The notes beneath the pieces were generated by a model, which was not told the origin of the DNA, searched no databases, and was given only the letters and a program-made list of their open reading frames with translations. A stretch of 64,000 nt of DNA, taken from Bacteroidota bacterium (GTDB lineage Bacteria > Bacteroidota > Bacteroidia > Chitinophagales > Chitinophagaceae). This document shows, piece by piece, positions 44,045 through 52,354 of this stretch. Within the stretch, counting starts at the first letter, position 1. Each line of letters starts with the position of its first letter. The DNA lies in contig JAFDYD010000018.1 in the NCBI GenBank assembly GCA_018267615.1, forward strand, positions 186,001-250,000, given 5' to 3'. The position numbers and the translations under genes were made by a program.

Positions 44045-45232
44045 ATGTCAAAAGAGACCTTTAAGAGAGACAAACCCCACGTTAACGTTGGTACTATCGG
44101 TCATATCGACCATGGTAAAACCACTTTGACTGCAGCAATTACTACAATTTTGTCAAAGAGAGGTTTGGCACAAGCAAAAAAATACGATGAAATCGATGCT
44201 GCTCCTGAAGAAAAAGAGCGCGGCATCACCATCAACACAGCTCACGTAGAGTATCAGACGGCAAACCGTCACTACGCGCACGTGGATTGTCCCGGTCACG
44301 CTGACTATGTAAAAAATATGATCACAGGTGCTGCTCAGATGGACGGTGCAATTCTTGTTGTTGCCGCTACTGACGGACCTATGCCTCAAACAAAAGAACA
44401 TATCCTGCTGGCTCGCCAGGTTGGCGTTCCGCGCATGGTAGTGTTTATGAATAAAGTTGATCTTGTTGACGATCCTGAATTACTTGAACTCGTTGAAATG
44501 GAAATTCGCGAATTGTTGAGTTTCTACGGATTCGATGGAGACAATACACCAATCATCAAAGGTTCTGCAACCGGCGCTTTGGCTGGAGAAGAAAAATGGG
44601 TAAAAGCCATTGACGAGTTGATGGATGCTGTAGACACATATATTCCATTACCTCCTCGCCCGGTTGACCAGGCTTTCCTGATGTCTGTTGAAGATGTGTT
44701 CTCTATCACAGGTCGTGGTACAGTTGCAACTGGACGTATCGAAAGAGGCCGTGTTAAAGTTGGTGAAGCTGTTGAAATCGTTGGATTGATCGAAAAAGCT
44801 ATCACTTCAACTGTAACAGGTGTTGAAATGTTCCGCAAATTATTGGATGAAGGTGAAGCTGGAGATAACGCCGGATTGTTGTTGCGCGGTATTGAAAAGA
44901 AAGATATTCGTCGCGGTATGGTTATTTGCAAACCAGGCAGTATCACACCTCACACAGAATTCAAAGGTGAAGTATACGTATTGAGCAAAGAAGAGGGCGG
45001 ACGTCACACTCCTTTCTTTAATAAATATCGTCCTCAGTTCTATTTCCGTACAACAGATGTAACAGGCGAAGTAGAATTGGCAGCAGGTACTGAAATGGTG
45101 ATGCCCGGAGACAATACGAATTTGATGGTGAAATTGATCGCTCCGATAGCAATGGAAAAAGGTCAGAAATTTTCTATCCGCGAAGGTGGACGTACAGTGG
45201 GTGCCGGACAGGTTACTGAAATCTTAAAATAA
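44045..45232 (+). CDS. tuf: Elongation factor Tu
   Basis: 395 residues, GTPase that brings aminoacyl-tRNA to the ribosome. G motifs intact: [10 protein letters not shown] (P-loop), the [12 protein letters not shown] switch [14 protein letters not shown] and GSA. Domains II and III follow with the usual [13 protein letters not shown] and GGRHTPFF. The gene follows four tRNA genes and is probably made from the promoter at 43237; a strong terminator lies 53 bases downstream. The tRNA-tuf-tRNA-Trp-secE-nusG order is common in Bacteroidota. Confidence 0.98.
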   Translation: MSKETFKRDKPHVNVGTIGHIDHGKTTLTAAITTILSKRGLAQAKKYDEIDAAPEEKERGITINTAHVEYQTANRHYAHVDCPGHADYVKNMITGAAQMDGAILVVAATDGPMPQTKEHILLARQVGVPRMVVFMNKVDLVDDPELLELVEMEIRELLSFYGFDGDNTPIIKGSATGALAGEEKWVKAIDELMDAVDTYIPLPPRPVDQAFLMSVEDVFSITGRGTVATGRIERGRVKVGEAVEIVGLIEKAITSTVTGVEMFRKLLDEGEAGDNAGLLLRGIEKKDIRRGMVICKPGSITPHTEFKGEVYVLSKEEGGRHTPFFNKYRPQFYFRTTDVTGEVELAAGTEMVMPGDNTNLMVKLIAPIAMEKGQKFSIREGGRTVGAGQVTEILK

Positions 45233-45285
45233 GCAGGAAGTAGTCCACAACGGGTGGGGACTTTGTATAGCTTTTCTTATTTTTG

Positions 45286-45323
45286 CAAAGTACTTGGGCA
45301 TTTGTCCGGGTACTTTGTTTTTT
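45286..45323 (+). terminator. Terminator after tuf
   Basis: CAAAGTACTTGG (from 45286) pairs with CCGGGTACTTTG (to 45317), two G-T pairs, then six T. It separates tuf from tRNA-Trp, so secE-nusG have a separate or read-through source. Confidence 0.8.
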
Positions 45324-45406
45324 AGGTTTTCGCCTTTTTCTCCCTATGCCTTCATTGCCTAAGTTCGCTGAAAGCGATGCCAGGAAAGGATGAGTTGAGG
45401 CCTTTT

Positions 45407-45477
45407 ACGGGCATAGTTCAAAGGTAGAATAGAGGTCTCCAAAACCTTAGATCTGGGTTCGAATCCTAGTGCCCGTG
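45407..45477 (+). tRNA. tRNA-Trp (anticodon CCA)
   Basis: Acceptor ACGGGCA/TGCCCGT, anticodon stem GAGGT/ACCTT with loop CTCCAAA (CCA), T-loop TTCGAAT, discriminator G. Placed just upstream of secE as in many Bacteroidota. Confidence 0.93.
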
Positions 45478-45588
45478 CTGAATAATGTGGAAGGGAGGAA
45501 ATATGGAAATTAAAAAATTTCTATGTGACACAAATGTTGATGATTACCGCATTTTCATATTTATCACATTTTCATATTTGAAAAGACC

Positions 45589-45783
45589 ATGAATAAAATT
45601 TCAACTTACTTCAGGGATTCCTATAAGGAGCTGATGGAAAAAGTAACCTGGCCCAGTTGGACGCAATTGCAACAATCCACCGTCATCGTACTTGTAGCGA
45701 CATTAGTGATTACCGCGGTGGTATATGTCATGGATATTCTATCAAGCTCAATATTAAAATTCATTTACTCATTATTTGGATAA
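45589..45783 (+). CDS. secE: Preprotein translocase subunit SecE
   Basis: 64 residues, the short bacterial form: amphipathic SYKELMEKVTWPSWTQLQQST, then one membrane span (VIVLVATLVITAVVYVMDILSS). SecE clamps SecY together in the inner-membrane translocon. Its TAA overlaps the nusG ATG by one base. Confidence 0.95.
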   Translation: MNKISTYFRDSYKELMEKVTWPSWTQLQQSTVIVLVATLVITAVVYVMDILSSSILKFIYSLFG

Positions 45784-46364
45784 TGGAAACTGCAAATCAA
45801 ACAACTCAGCCGGAACAGAAGGAAACAAAATGGTATGTTTTGCGCGTGGTGAGCGGCAAGGAACGCAAAGTGAAAGAATATCTCGATAAAGAAATTTCAC
45901 GTGGCGGATGGGGAGAAATTGTTAAGCAGGTATTTCTTCCTGTGGAGAAAGTGTATAAAGTGCAGAATGGAAAAAAAGTGATGCGTGAAAGAAATTATTA
46001 TCCTGGATATGTAATGATTGAAGTAACCGATGGGAAATTAGGCGACGATCTCAGAGACGCCATTAAAAATACTACCAACGTTATTCATTTCTTGGGAAAG
46101 GAAAATCCAATTGCTCTTCGAAAAGCAGAGGTAAACAAGATGCTCGGGAAAATGGACGAGATGGCTGAAGCTGGCGGAATAAGCATGAGCGAGCCGTTTA
46201 TTATCGGTGAAACTATTAAGATTATCGAAGGACCATTTAACGATTTCAATGGTATTATCGAGGAAGTGAACGATGAAAAAAAGAAATTAAAAGTAACGGT
46301 AAAAATCTTCGGACGTTCTACACCTGTAGAGTTGAACTATATGCAAGTTGAAAAAATTGCATAG
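45783..46364 (+). CDS. nusG: Transcription antitermination/termination factor NusG
   Basis: 193 residues from ATG 45783 (METANQTTQ); the open frame runs back into secE, but that part is not NusG. N-terminal NGN domain with KWYVLRVVSGKERKVKEYLDKE and NYYPGYVMIEV, then KOW motif EPFIIGETIKIIEGPFNDFNGIIEEV. It binds RNA polymerase and couples it with the ribosome or Rho. Normally rplK follows closely, but here it is 3.4 kb away. Confidence 0.96.
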   Translation: METANQTTQPEQKETKWYVLRVVSGKERKVKEYLDKEISRGGWGEIVKQVFLPVEKVYKVQNGKKVMRERNYYPGYVMIEVTDGKLGDDLRDAIKNTTNVIHFLGKENPIALRKAEVNKMLGKMDEMAEAGGISMSEPFIIGETIKIIEGPFNDFNGIIEEVNDEKKKLKVTVKIFGRSTPVELNYMQVEKIA

Positions 46365-46664
46365 GCAGGTAAGCAAATAAATCCTAATCTTCTGTTTTAC
46401 CAGGTACTCAGTTCAATGATCTGGAAAGCTAATCTACGTTAAGACTCTTGACTGATGCAGCTATGCGCCTGAATATTGTGCAACAGGCCGACGTACAATG
46501 TCGTTTTCAGCATGATATTATCGTAAGGCATGATAGTTACATGGCTACTTCTGAAATAAAGTAACTCTTATATCGTTAAAGGAAATCAGATCCCATCGGC
46601 TTCCGTTTTTTGGAAAATTATTGTACTTTAAAAAGGATTTGACTCCCTAATCAATCGCTTGCGT
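46365..46664. other. 300-base gap between nusG and the inserted sugar genes
   Basis: No gene or tRNA is seen. No strong terminator stands out after nusG. The start of the foreign-looking block lies somewhere in here. Confidence 0.5.
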
Positions 46665-47516
46665 ATGAAAATGGCTTTTGTAATTGTCGCTTACAAAGAT
46701 CCTTCGCAAATTGAACGACTTATCAAAAAATTTAGTCGAAGCGAGAATGACTTTTACATTCATCTCGATAAAAAAATAAATATTTCAAATTTTTCCTATC
46801 TCGAACAACTTGGGCAAGTATATTTTGTCAAAGGAAGGGTAAAAGTGAATTGGGGCGGATTTGGTGTAACCGCAGGCATATTCAATTCTCTCGACGAAAT
46901 ATTGAAGAAAGAAAAAAATTACGATTTTATAAGTATTGTCAGTGGCCAGGATTATCTCATCAAGCCGATAAAATCTTATTATAGTTACTTAGAAAATAAC
47001 CTTGGTAAAAATTTTATCTTTTTTGAAGATCCCGGAGATGAATGGTGGAGTCATGCCATCACGAGGATCAATCAATACCACATGACCAATTATGGTTTTC
47101 GTGGAAGATACAGGTTGCAATTTTTTATCAACAGAATTCTTCCGAAAAGAAAATTTCCTTTACCATATAAAATGTATGGAGGTCCGTGCGCAACCTTTAT
47201 GACGATCACGTCACCTTGCGCAAAATATCTTGTTGATTTCATTGCAGCCAATAAGAAAGTGAAGCGATTTTCTGAATTCGCATGGGGCACAGATGAGTTT
47301 CTCATTCCAACAATCATCATGAATTCAGATTTTAAAAACACGGTTGTAAATGACAATTTATACTATATAGACTGGTCAAAGGGAGGTAGCAGCCCTAAAG
47401 TCTTTACCTCGGAAGATTTCGATGCATTAAAGAAATCCGACAAATTCTTAGCTCGCAAATTTGACATCAAAGTAGATACACAGATCATGGATTTACTCGA
47501 TACTATAAACCAGTAA
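46665..47516 (+). CDS. GT14-like beta-1,6-N-acetylglucosaminyltransferase (Branch domain)
   Basis: 283 residues from ATG 46665 (ATG 46671 also possible). Motifs of the core-2/I-branching enzyme family are in order: VIVAYKDPSQIERLI, FYIHLDKK, VNWGGFGVTAGIFNSLDE, ISIVSGQDYLIKP, ITRINQYHM, GGPCATFMTI and FAWGTDEFLIPTI. Bacterial members decorate surface polysaccharides. With the two next genes it forms a short sugar-modification cluster. No membrane anchor is evident, so it likely acts in the cytoplasm. Confidence 0.8.
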   Translation: MKMAFVIVAYKDPSQIERLIKKFSRSENDFYIHLDKKINISNFSYLEQLGQVYFVKGRVKVNWGGFGVTAGIFNSLDEILKKEKNYDFISIVSGQDYLIKPIKSYYSYLENNLGKNFIFFEDPGDEWWSHAITRINQYHMTNYGFRGRYRLQFFINRILPKRKFPLPYKMYGGPCATFMTITSPCAKYLVDFIAANKKVKRFSEFAWGTDEFLIPTIIMNSDFKNTVVNDNLYYIDWSKGGSSPKVFTSEDFDALKKSDKFLARKFDIKVDTQIMDLLDTINQ

Positions 47517-47589
47517 TTAGCGCAGTTCGATGCTTCTTTTATTCAGTAATATTATTTAGATTTGTTTTCCCCTTATACCTTATACAGCT

Positions 47590-47973
47590 ATGTCATATTT
47601 TAAAGCCTTACCCAATTACCCGGATAGACGCGGAAGCCTTACCATTATTGAAGATGCCAAATCAAAACTCCCATTTGAAGTAGAAAGAATATTCTGCATA
47701 TACAATACTACAGAGCTGGCACGCGGAGGACATAAACATTACAAGACAATGGAGGCAGTGATCTGTATACAGGGAAGTTTTACGATCACTACTCACGAGG
47801 ATGGACAACCGGAAACCGATTATGTGCTTGATGCGCCAGACAAATGCCTGATTGTAGAGCCCCAGGAATGGCGTGTCCTTCATAGCTTCTCCCCGGATGC
47901 TGTTATTCTTGTTCTTGCCTCCTGGCGCTACGATCCTTCCGATTATATTTATAACCACCCCAAATCAACTTAA
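47590..47973 (+). CDS. FdtA/QdtA-like sugar 3,4-ketoisomerase (cupin)
   Basis: 127 residues of the WxcM-like cupin family. It shows the typical line PDRRGSLTIIED (FdtA: D-x-RG-L), VERIFCIYN, RGGHKHYKTMEAVICIQGSF with active-site His pair (GGHKH), and the C-terminal EPQEWRVLHSFSPDAVILVLAS. FdtA/QdtA convert dTDP-4-keto-6-deoxyglucose to the 3-keto isomer, the substrate for an aminotransferase, and the next gene encodes one. It is therefore part of a dTDP-3-amino-3,6-dideoxyhexose pathway. Confidence 0.85.
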   Translation: MSYFKALPNYPDRRGSLTIIEDAKSKLPFEVERIFCIYNTTELARGGHKHYKTMEAVICIQGSFTITTHEDGQPETDYVLDAPDKCLIVEPQEWRVLHSFSPDAVILVLASWRYDPSDYIYNHPKST

Positions 47974-47979
47974 TTTATC

Positions 47980-49065
47980 ATGATACCTTATGATGATTTG
48001 GGGCTTGTAAACAAGTCCTTCGAAGATGATTTTAAAAAAGAATTCAATGCTATTTTAAGCAATGGATGGTATATACTTGGGAAATACCTCAAAGAATTTG
48101 AAACATCTTATGCCGCTTTTAACAAAAGCGCACATTGCATCGGAGTTGCAAATGGACTGGATGCTTTGATACTTGCTCTCAAAAATTATAATTTTAACCA
48201 AGGTGACGAAGTCATAGTTCCTTCAAATACTTTTATTGCAACTATTTTGGCTGTGTTGCATAATAATCTCAAACCGGTGCTTGTTGAACCAGACATCAAC
48301 ACGTATAATATCGATCCCTCCAAAATCGAAGAAGCAATCACATCTAAAACGAAAGCGATTATCGTAGTACATCTTTATGGAAAGTGTTGTGACATGGAAA
48401 AAATTGTTCCGATAGCAAAGAAACACGGATTAAAAATAATTGAGGATACTGCTCAGGCTCATGGCGCGATGTATAAAAATCAATTGACAGGAACTTTTGG
48501 AGATATTGGATGCTTTAGTTTTTATCCTGGAAAAAATCTCGGAGCCCTGGGAGATGGTGGCGCCGTAATTACAAACGATGATGATATTGCAAAAAAAATT
48601 CGCCAGCTCAGAAATTACGGATCGGAAATAAAATATTATAATGAGGAAGTTGGTTTTAATTCGAGGCTCGATGAAATGCAAGCCGCATTTCTTTCCATCA
48701 AATTAAAATCGCTGGATAAAATCACGGCGCACAAAAGAAAGCTTGCAAATATTTACCTGGAAAATCTTAGCGATGATTTTATAACACCGCAGGTGCACGA
48801 ACATTTTTTTGACGTGTACCATATATTCAACATACGCCATCCGAAAAGAGATGCAATCCGCGAACACCTCTTGCAAAATAATATTCGTGCAGAGATACAT
48901 TACCCTGTGGCGCCGAATAAACAAAAAGCTTTGCGGGAAATCTTTAAAGAAAAATCATTTCCGATTTCAGAAAAAATACACAACACTACATTGAGCCTTC
49001 CCTGCTCGTTTTGTCATTCCGAAGAAAATATTTATAAAGTTGTCGAAGCACTAAACAAATTCTGA
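47980..49065 (+). CDS. DegT/DnrJ/EryC1-family sugar aminotransferase (FdtB/QdtB-like)
   Basis: 361 residues, PLP-dependent. Motifs: [52 protein letters not shown] (aspartate that holds the cofactor nitrogen), and [16 protein letters not shown] with the Schiff-base Lys. It starts six bases after the FdtA-like gene, so the two are coupled and probably make the 3-amino group on dTDP-6-deoxy-3-ketohexose. Whether the product is Fuc3N or Qui3N cannot be told from sequence. Confidence 0.88.
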   Translation: MIPYDDLGLVNKSFEDDFKKEFNAILSNGWYILGKYLKEFETSYAAFNKSAHCIGVANGLDALILALKNYNFNQGDEVIVPSNTFIATILAVLHNNLKPVLVEPDINTYNIDPSKIEEAITSKTKAIIVVHLYGKCCDMEKIVPIAKKHGLKIIEDTAQAHGAMYKNQLTGTFGDIGCFSFYPGKNLGALGDGGAVITNDDDIAKKIRQLRNYGSEIKYYNEEVGFNSRLDEMQAAFLSIKLKSLDKITAHKRKLANIYLENLSDDFITPQVHEHFFDVYHIFNIRHPKRDAIREHLLQNNIRAEIHYPVAPNKQKALREIFKEKSFPISEKIHNTTLSLPCSFCHSEENIYKVVEALNKF

Positions 49066-49075
49066 TGAAAATAAA

Positions 49076-49100
49076 AAACCCTCCGATTTACAGAGGGTTA
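49076..49100. terminator. Bidirectional terminator between aminotransferase and histone-like gene
   Basis: AAACCCTC (49076-49083) pairs with GAGGGTT (49093-49099), flanked by A-run and T-rich sequence. It can end both converging transcripts. Confidence 0.6.
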
Positions 49101-49129
49101 ATATTTTGATTGCTGAAAATTCAATAATA

Positions 49130-49453
49130 TCAGAAAGCGGCGCCACTACCTGAATCAGGTGTTGGTTCGTATGAAGAAGGTGCTGGCATTTCAACCGGTG
49201 CAGGCGCGGGAGCCGGAGCTGGTGCAACTTTTTTAGGAGCGGCTTTTTTTGGAGCAGCTTTCTTCTTTGCAGCTTTTTTAGGAGCAGCTTTCTTTTTCGG
49301 CGCAGCTTTTTTCTTCGCAGCTTTCTTTTTAGGAGCAGCTTTTTTCTTCGCTTTTTTAGCCTGAGATTTTTTTGCAGCTTTCTTAGCTTTTTTGGGCGCA
49401 GCTTTCTTTTTAGCTACTTTTTTCTTAGCTGCTTTTTTCTTTGACTTTGCCAT
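49130..49453 (-). CDS. Histone H1-like lysine/alanine-rich DNA-binding protein
   Basis: 107 residues. The first 75 are KKAAPKK/KKKAA-type repeats (Lys, Ala and Pro only with rare others), then an APAPAPAPVEMPAP linker and an acidic-neutral tail ending GAAF. It resembles the C-terminal tail of histone H1 and bacterial histone-like HC proteins, which bind DNA by charge and condense it. The repeat length varies easily between strains. It lies between the sugar genes and rplK, opposite in direction. Confidence 0.75.
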   Translation of the reverse strand: MAKSKKKAAKKKVAKKKAAPKKAKKAAKKSQAKKAKKKAAPKKKAAKKKAAPKKKAAPKKAAKKKAAPKKAAPKKVAPAPAPAPAPVEMPAPSSYEPTPDSGSGAAF

Positions 49454-49666
49454 AGTTTGTAGAGAATTTTTTAGTTGTTATAAGAAACAAATGGAGATTG
49501 TGGCAAAAAGGTAGTTAGAAAAATTCAAATAGGAAAAAAATGGCAGATAATTTTCTTCATAAAAGAATGATTAGTTGCGGTATTGCACATAAAGGCACAC
49601 CTTTCCATCATTAGAAGAGTGTCTTTGTTAGCCATAACTACTTTGAAAAAAGATCGCCGAAATCTT

Positions 49667-49695
49667 TGTATGAAAATAATTTTATCATACTTTTG
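49667..49695 (+). promoter_or_regulatory. Promoter of the rplK operon
   Basis: TTTG (49667-49670), 17 bases, TACTTTTG (49688-49695), a clean Bacteroidota promoter with the same spacing as the tRNA-tuf one. The start of transcription would be near 49702, about 105 bases upstream of rplK. Confidence 0.8.
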
Positions 49696-49766
49696 CAACC
49701 CCAAATAGAAAGTTCTTTTTTTATCTGCTAAAATGAATACAAAGCAGATGTGGAATTTGGGAGTTT

Positions 49767-49782
49767 TCCGCCGGTTGGCGGA
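49767..49782 (+). other. TCCGCC-GGTT-GGCGGA hairpin in the rplK leader
   Basis: A perfect six-base-pair stem 27 bases before rplK. Not followed by T-run, so a leader structure rather than a terminator. The same arm sequences occur before rplL (51671-51702) and after tRNA-Tyr (about 43588-43614). Confidence 0.4.
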
Positions 49783-49808
49783 GGACGCTAACACCAAAAA
49801 ATAGCAAC

Positions 49809-50252
49809 ATGGCAAAAGAAATTACCGGTTATGTCAAGTTGCAGGTAAAAGGCGGTCAGGCTAATCCAGCCCCTCCTATAGGTCCTGCATTGGGTTCAAA
49901 GGGTATTAACATTATGGAGTTCTGCAAGCAATTCAATGCCAGAACACAGTCCCAGATGGGCAAAGTCCTCCCAGTACTCATCACAGTTTATACAGACAAG
50001 TCTTTTGAGTTTATCATAAAAACTCCTCCTGCAGCAGTTCAGTTGTTGGAAGCTGCAAAATTGCAAAGCGGTTCAAAAGAACCAAATCGTAATAAGGTCG
50101 GGAAAGTTACCTGGACGCAAGTGCAGGCGATAGCTCAGGATAAAATGCCTGATCTGAATTGCTTCACAGTAGAAAGCGCTATGCGCATGGTAGCTGGTAC
50201 AGCCCGCAGCATGGGGATCAATGTGGATGGAAAAGCCCCATGGGACAAATAA
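49809..50252 (+). CDS. rplK: 50S ribosomal protein uL11
   Basis: 147 residues: [43 protein letters not shown] and the RNA-binding C-terminal half with [17 protein letters not shown]. Part of the GTPase-associated centre of the large subunit. First gene of the rplKAJL unit, with its own promoter; nusG is not next to it as it usually is. Confidence 0.97.
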   Translation: MAKEITGYVKLQVKGGQANPAPPIGPALGSKGINIMEFCKQFNARTQSQMGKVLPVLITVYTDKSFEFIIKTPPAAVQLLEAAKLQSGSKEPNRNKVGKVTWTQVQAIAQDKMPDLNCFTVESAMRMVAGTARSMGINVDGKAPWDK

Positions 50253-50278
50253 TTGTAAAACCTGAAAATTATTACGAA

Positions 50279-50971
50279 ATGGCTCTCACTAAAAAAAGAA
50301 AATTAGCTGCCGGCAAAGTGGACAACAACAAAGCATATTCGTTGAAGGACGCATCTACGCTGGTAAAAGATATTAACACGACAAAATTCGACGCTTCCGT
50401 TGATTTACATATACGACTTGGCATTGATCCAAAAAAAGCTGATCAGGCTGTTCGCGGTACGGTAAGTCTGCCTCACGGAACCGGAAAAACAAAAAGAGTG
50501 CTGGTGCTTTGCACACCGGATAAAGAATCTGAAGCAAAAAGTGCAGGTGCTGATTTTGTAGGATTGGATGAATTCATCCAGAAAATAGAAGGAGGCTGGG
50601 TTGATGTTGATGTGATTGTTGCAACGCCTTCTGTGATGCCAAGAATCGGAAAATTGGGTAAAGTGTTAGGACCACGCAACTTGATGCCAAATCCAAAAAC
50701 CGGCACTGTTACCAATGATGTGTCAGCTGCTGTGAAAGAAGTCAAGGGTGGAAAAATTGCTTTTAAAGTAGATAAGGCGGGAATCATTCACGCTTCAATC
50801 GGACGCGTGAGTTTTACGCCTGAAAAAATTACTGAAAACAGCCAGGAATTGCTGAACGCAATCATCAAAGCCAAACCTGCAACAGCCAAGGGCACTTATG
50901 TAAAAAGTGTGTTTATGGCAAGCAGTATGAGCCCAAGTATTTCTATCGATACAAAGGCATTTGTTCACTAG
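50279..50971 (+). CDS. rplA: 50S ribosomal protein uL1
   Basis: 230 residues from ATG 50279 ([15 protein letters not shown]); the frame extends back into rplK but that is not L1. It has [45 protein letters not shown] and [18 protein letters not shown]1 forms the stalk that clears deacylated tRNA and often represses its own operon by binding the leader. Confidence 0.97.
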   Translation: MALTKKRKLAAGKVDNNKAYSLKDASTLVKDINTTKFDASVDLHIRLGIDPKKADQAVRGTVSLPHGTGKTKRVLVLCTPDKESEAKSAGADFVGLDEFIQKIEGGWVDVDVIVATPSVMPRIGKLGKVLGPRNLMPNPKTGTVTNDVSAAVKEVKGGKIAFKVDKAGIIHASIGRVSFTPEKITENSQELLNAIIKAKPATAKGTYVKSVFMASSMSPSISIDTKAFVH

Positions 50972-51060
50972 GGTTGACGGATCCGTCCTCACGGATTCAA
51001 TACATCATGAAGCATTCATGCACTGGTTGATGAGGTTACAACCAGAACAAAAAAAAAGTT
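50972..51060 (+). promoter_or_regulatory. Possible L10-leader structure before rplJ
   Basis: GGTTG (50972-50976) can pair with CAACC (51039-51043), enclosing a hairpin ACGGATCCGTCCTCACGG-like stem (ATCCGT/ACGGAT). This is where L10(L12)4 binds to repress rplJL in other bacteria. The T-loop and kink-turn motifs were not confirmed. Confidence 0.3.
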
Positions 51061-51603
51061 ATGACAAAAGAAGAAAAAAATGAAGTGATAGAACTGTTGA
51101 AAGACAAGTTCTCTCAGTATAGTAATTTCTATGTCACCAATACAGAGTCACTGACAGTAGAACAAGTTGGCAAATTGCGCCGTATCTGTTTCGACAAGAA
51201 AGTTGAAATGAAGGTGGCTAAAAATACACTCATCAAAAAAGCGTTGGAAAATCTTGATGATAAAAAGTATTCGGGTGTTTACCAGTCTTTGAATGGAGTA
51301 ACCGCGCTACTTTTCTCTGAAAGTGCAAAGGATCCCGCTATTATCATTAGCAGTTTCCGCAAAGAAGGCAACCTGGAAAAACCAGTTTTAAAAGCAGCTT
51401 TTATCGATGGAGATGTATTTGAGGGAGAGAAAGAACTTAAGGGATTGACAACATTGAAAAGCAAACAGGATCTTATCGGAGAAATCATTGGCTTGTTGCA
51501 ATCACCTGCGAAAAATGTTATTAGCGGCCTGAATGCGGGCAGCAAAATTGCAGGGCTGGTAAAAGCACTGGAAGCAAGAGCGGAAAAAGCAGGGCAAGCA
51601 TAA
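51061..51603 (+). CDS. rplJ: 50S ribosomal protein uL10
   Basis: 180 residues: N-terminal rRNA-binding domain (KNEVIELLKDKFSQYSNFYVTNTESLTVEQVGKLRR, VAKNTLIKKALE) and C-terminal helices that bind L7/L12 dimers (VISGLNAGSKIAGLVKALEARAEKAG). It anchors the L12 stalk. Followed by rplL after 113 bases, which hold a TCCGCC/GGCGGA hairpin. Confidence 0.96.
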   Translation: MTKEEKNEVIELLKDKFSQYSNFYVTNTESLTVEQVGKLRRICFDKKVEMKVAKNTLIKKALENLDDKKYSGVYQSLNGVTALLFSESAKDPAIIISSFRKEGNLEKPVLKAAFIDGDVFEGEKELKGLTTLKSKQDLIGEIIGLLQSPAKNVISGLNAGSKIAGLVKALEARAEKAGQA

Positions 51604-51716
51604 CGCGCACCAACAAACGAAGTATATACCCAGGCCTGAGGGCAAATAAAGGCAAAATTTTTTTAAACCATCCGCCGGATTCTCAATGAAAATGAAGGCG
51701 GAAAAAATTTCAAACC

Positions 51717-52097
51717 ATGGCAGATTTAAAAACAGTTGCAGAACAGTTAGTGAATCTAACTGTAAAAGAAGTAAACGAATTAGCAAAAATTCTGAAAGAA
51801 GAATACGGCATTGAACCAGCTGCAGCTGCTGTTGCAGTGGCTGCAGGTCCTGCCGCTGGTGGCGCTGCCCCAGCTGCTGAAGAAAAAACAGCATTCAATG
51901 TGATCCTGAAAAACGCCGGAGCTAACAAGCTCAACGTTGTAAAGATCGTTAAAGATCTTACTGGACTTGGGTTGAAAGAAGCTAAGGATCTTGTTGACGG
52001 AGCTCCAAAACCAGTGAAAGAAGGAGTTAGCAAAGCAGATGCAGATGCTCTAGTAGCTAAACTGAAAGAAGCTGGCGCTGAAGTGGAAGTTCAATAA
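51717..52097 (+). CDS. rplL: 50S ribosomal protein bL12 (L7/L12)
   Basis: 126 residues: N-terminal dimer domain, Ala/Gly-rich hinge ([19 protein letters not shown]), and C-terminal [45 protein letters not shown]. It recruits translation GTPases. A terminator follows 22 bases after the stop. Confidence 0.97.
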   Translation: MADLKTVAEQLVNLTVKEVNELAKILKEEYGIEPAAAAVAVAAGPAAGGAAPAAEEKTAFNVILKNAGANKLNVVKIVKDLTGLGLKEAKDLVDGAPKPVKEGVSKADADALVAKLKEAGAEVEVQ

Positions 52098-52119
52098 TTT
52101 TTCTTCCAAAAACCTTGAT

Positions 52120-52150
52120 AACCCCGGCCATCTGACCGGGGTTATTCTTT
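52120..52150 (+). terminator. Terminator between rplL and rpoB
   Basis: AACCCCGG (52120-52127) with CCGGGGTT (52136-52143), then TCTTTTT. It separates ribosomal from polymerase genes, or lets only part of transcription pass. Confidence 0.75.
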
Positions 52151-52173
52151 TTAATGAAAAGGAATAAGTTTTA

Positions 52174-52203
52174 TTGTTTATTTCTCTTTATTCTTTACCT
52201 TTG
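52174..52203 (+). promoter_or_regulatory. Promoter of rpoB
   Basis: TTG (52174-52176), 19 bases, TACCTTTG (52196-52203), with a leader of about 145 bases before rpoB. Confidence 0.65.
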
Positions 52204-52354
52204 CCCTCCGTTTGCTGTAAAGGTTTAACTATAAAGCAGTTATCACACATAACTTAATAAAAATCAACTCTTTGAGAATTATAAAAATTCTCAGGGTGGT
52301 TTATTGTTTATAGTAATTTGGTAGTTCGAACATCTAAAACCGGATTTAAATAAT

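Noticed and set aside
45657..45782. 42-codon N-terminal extension of NusG
   Set aside because: It is the secE gene read in another frame; the NusG family starts at the Met at 45783.
50159..50278. 40-codon N-terminal extension of L1
   Set aside because: It lies inside rplK in another frame; L1 begins at MALTKKRK.
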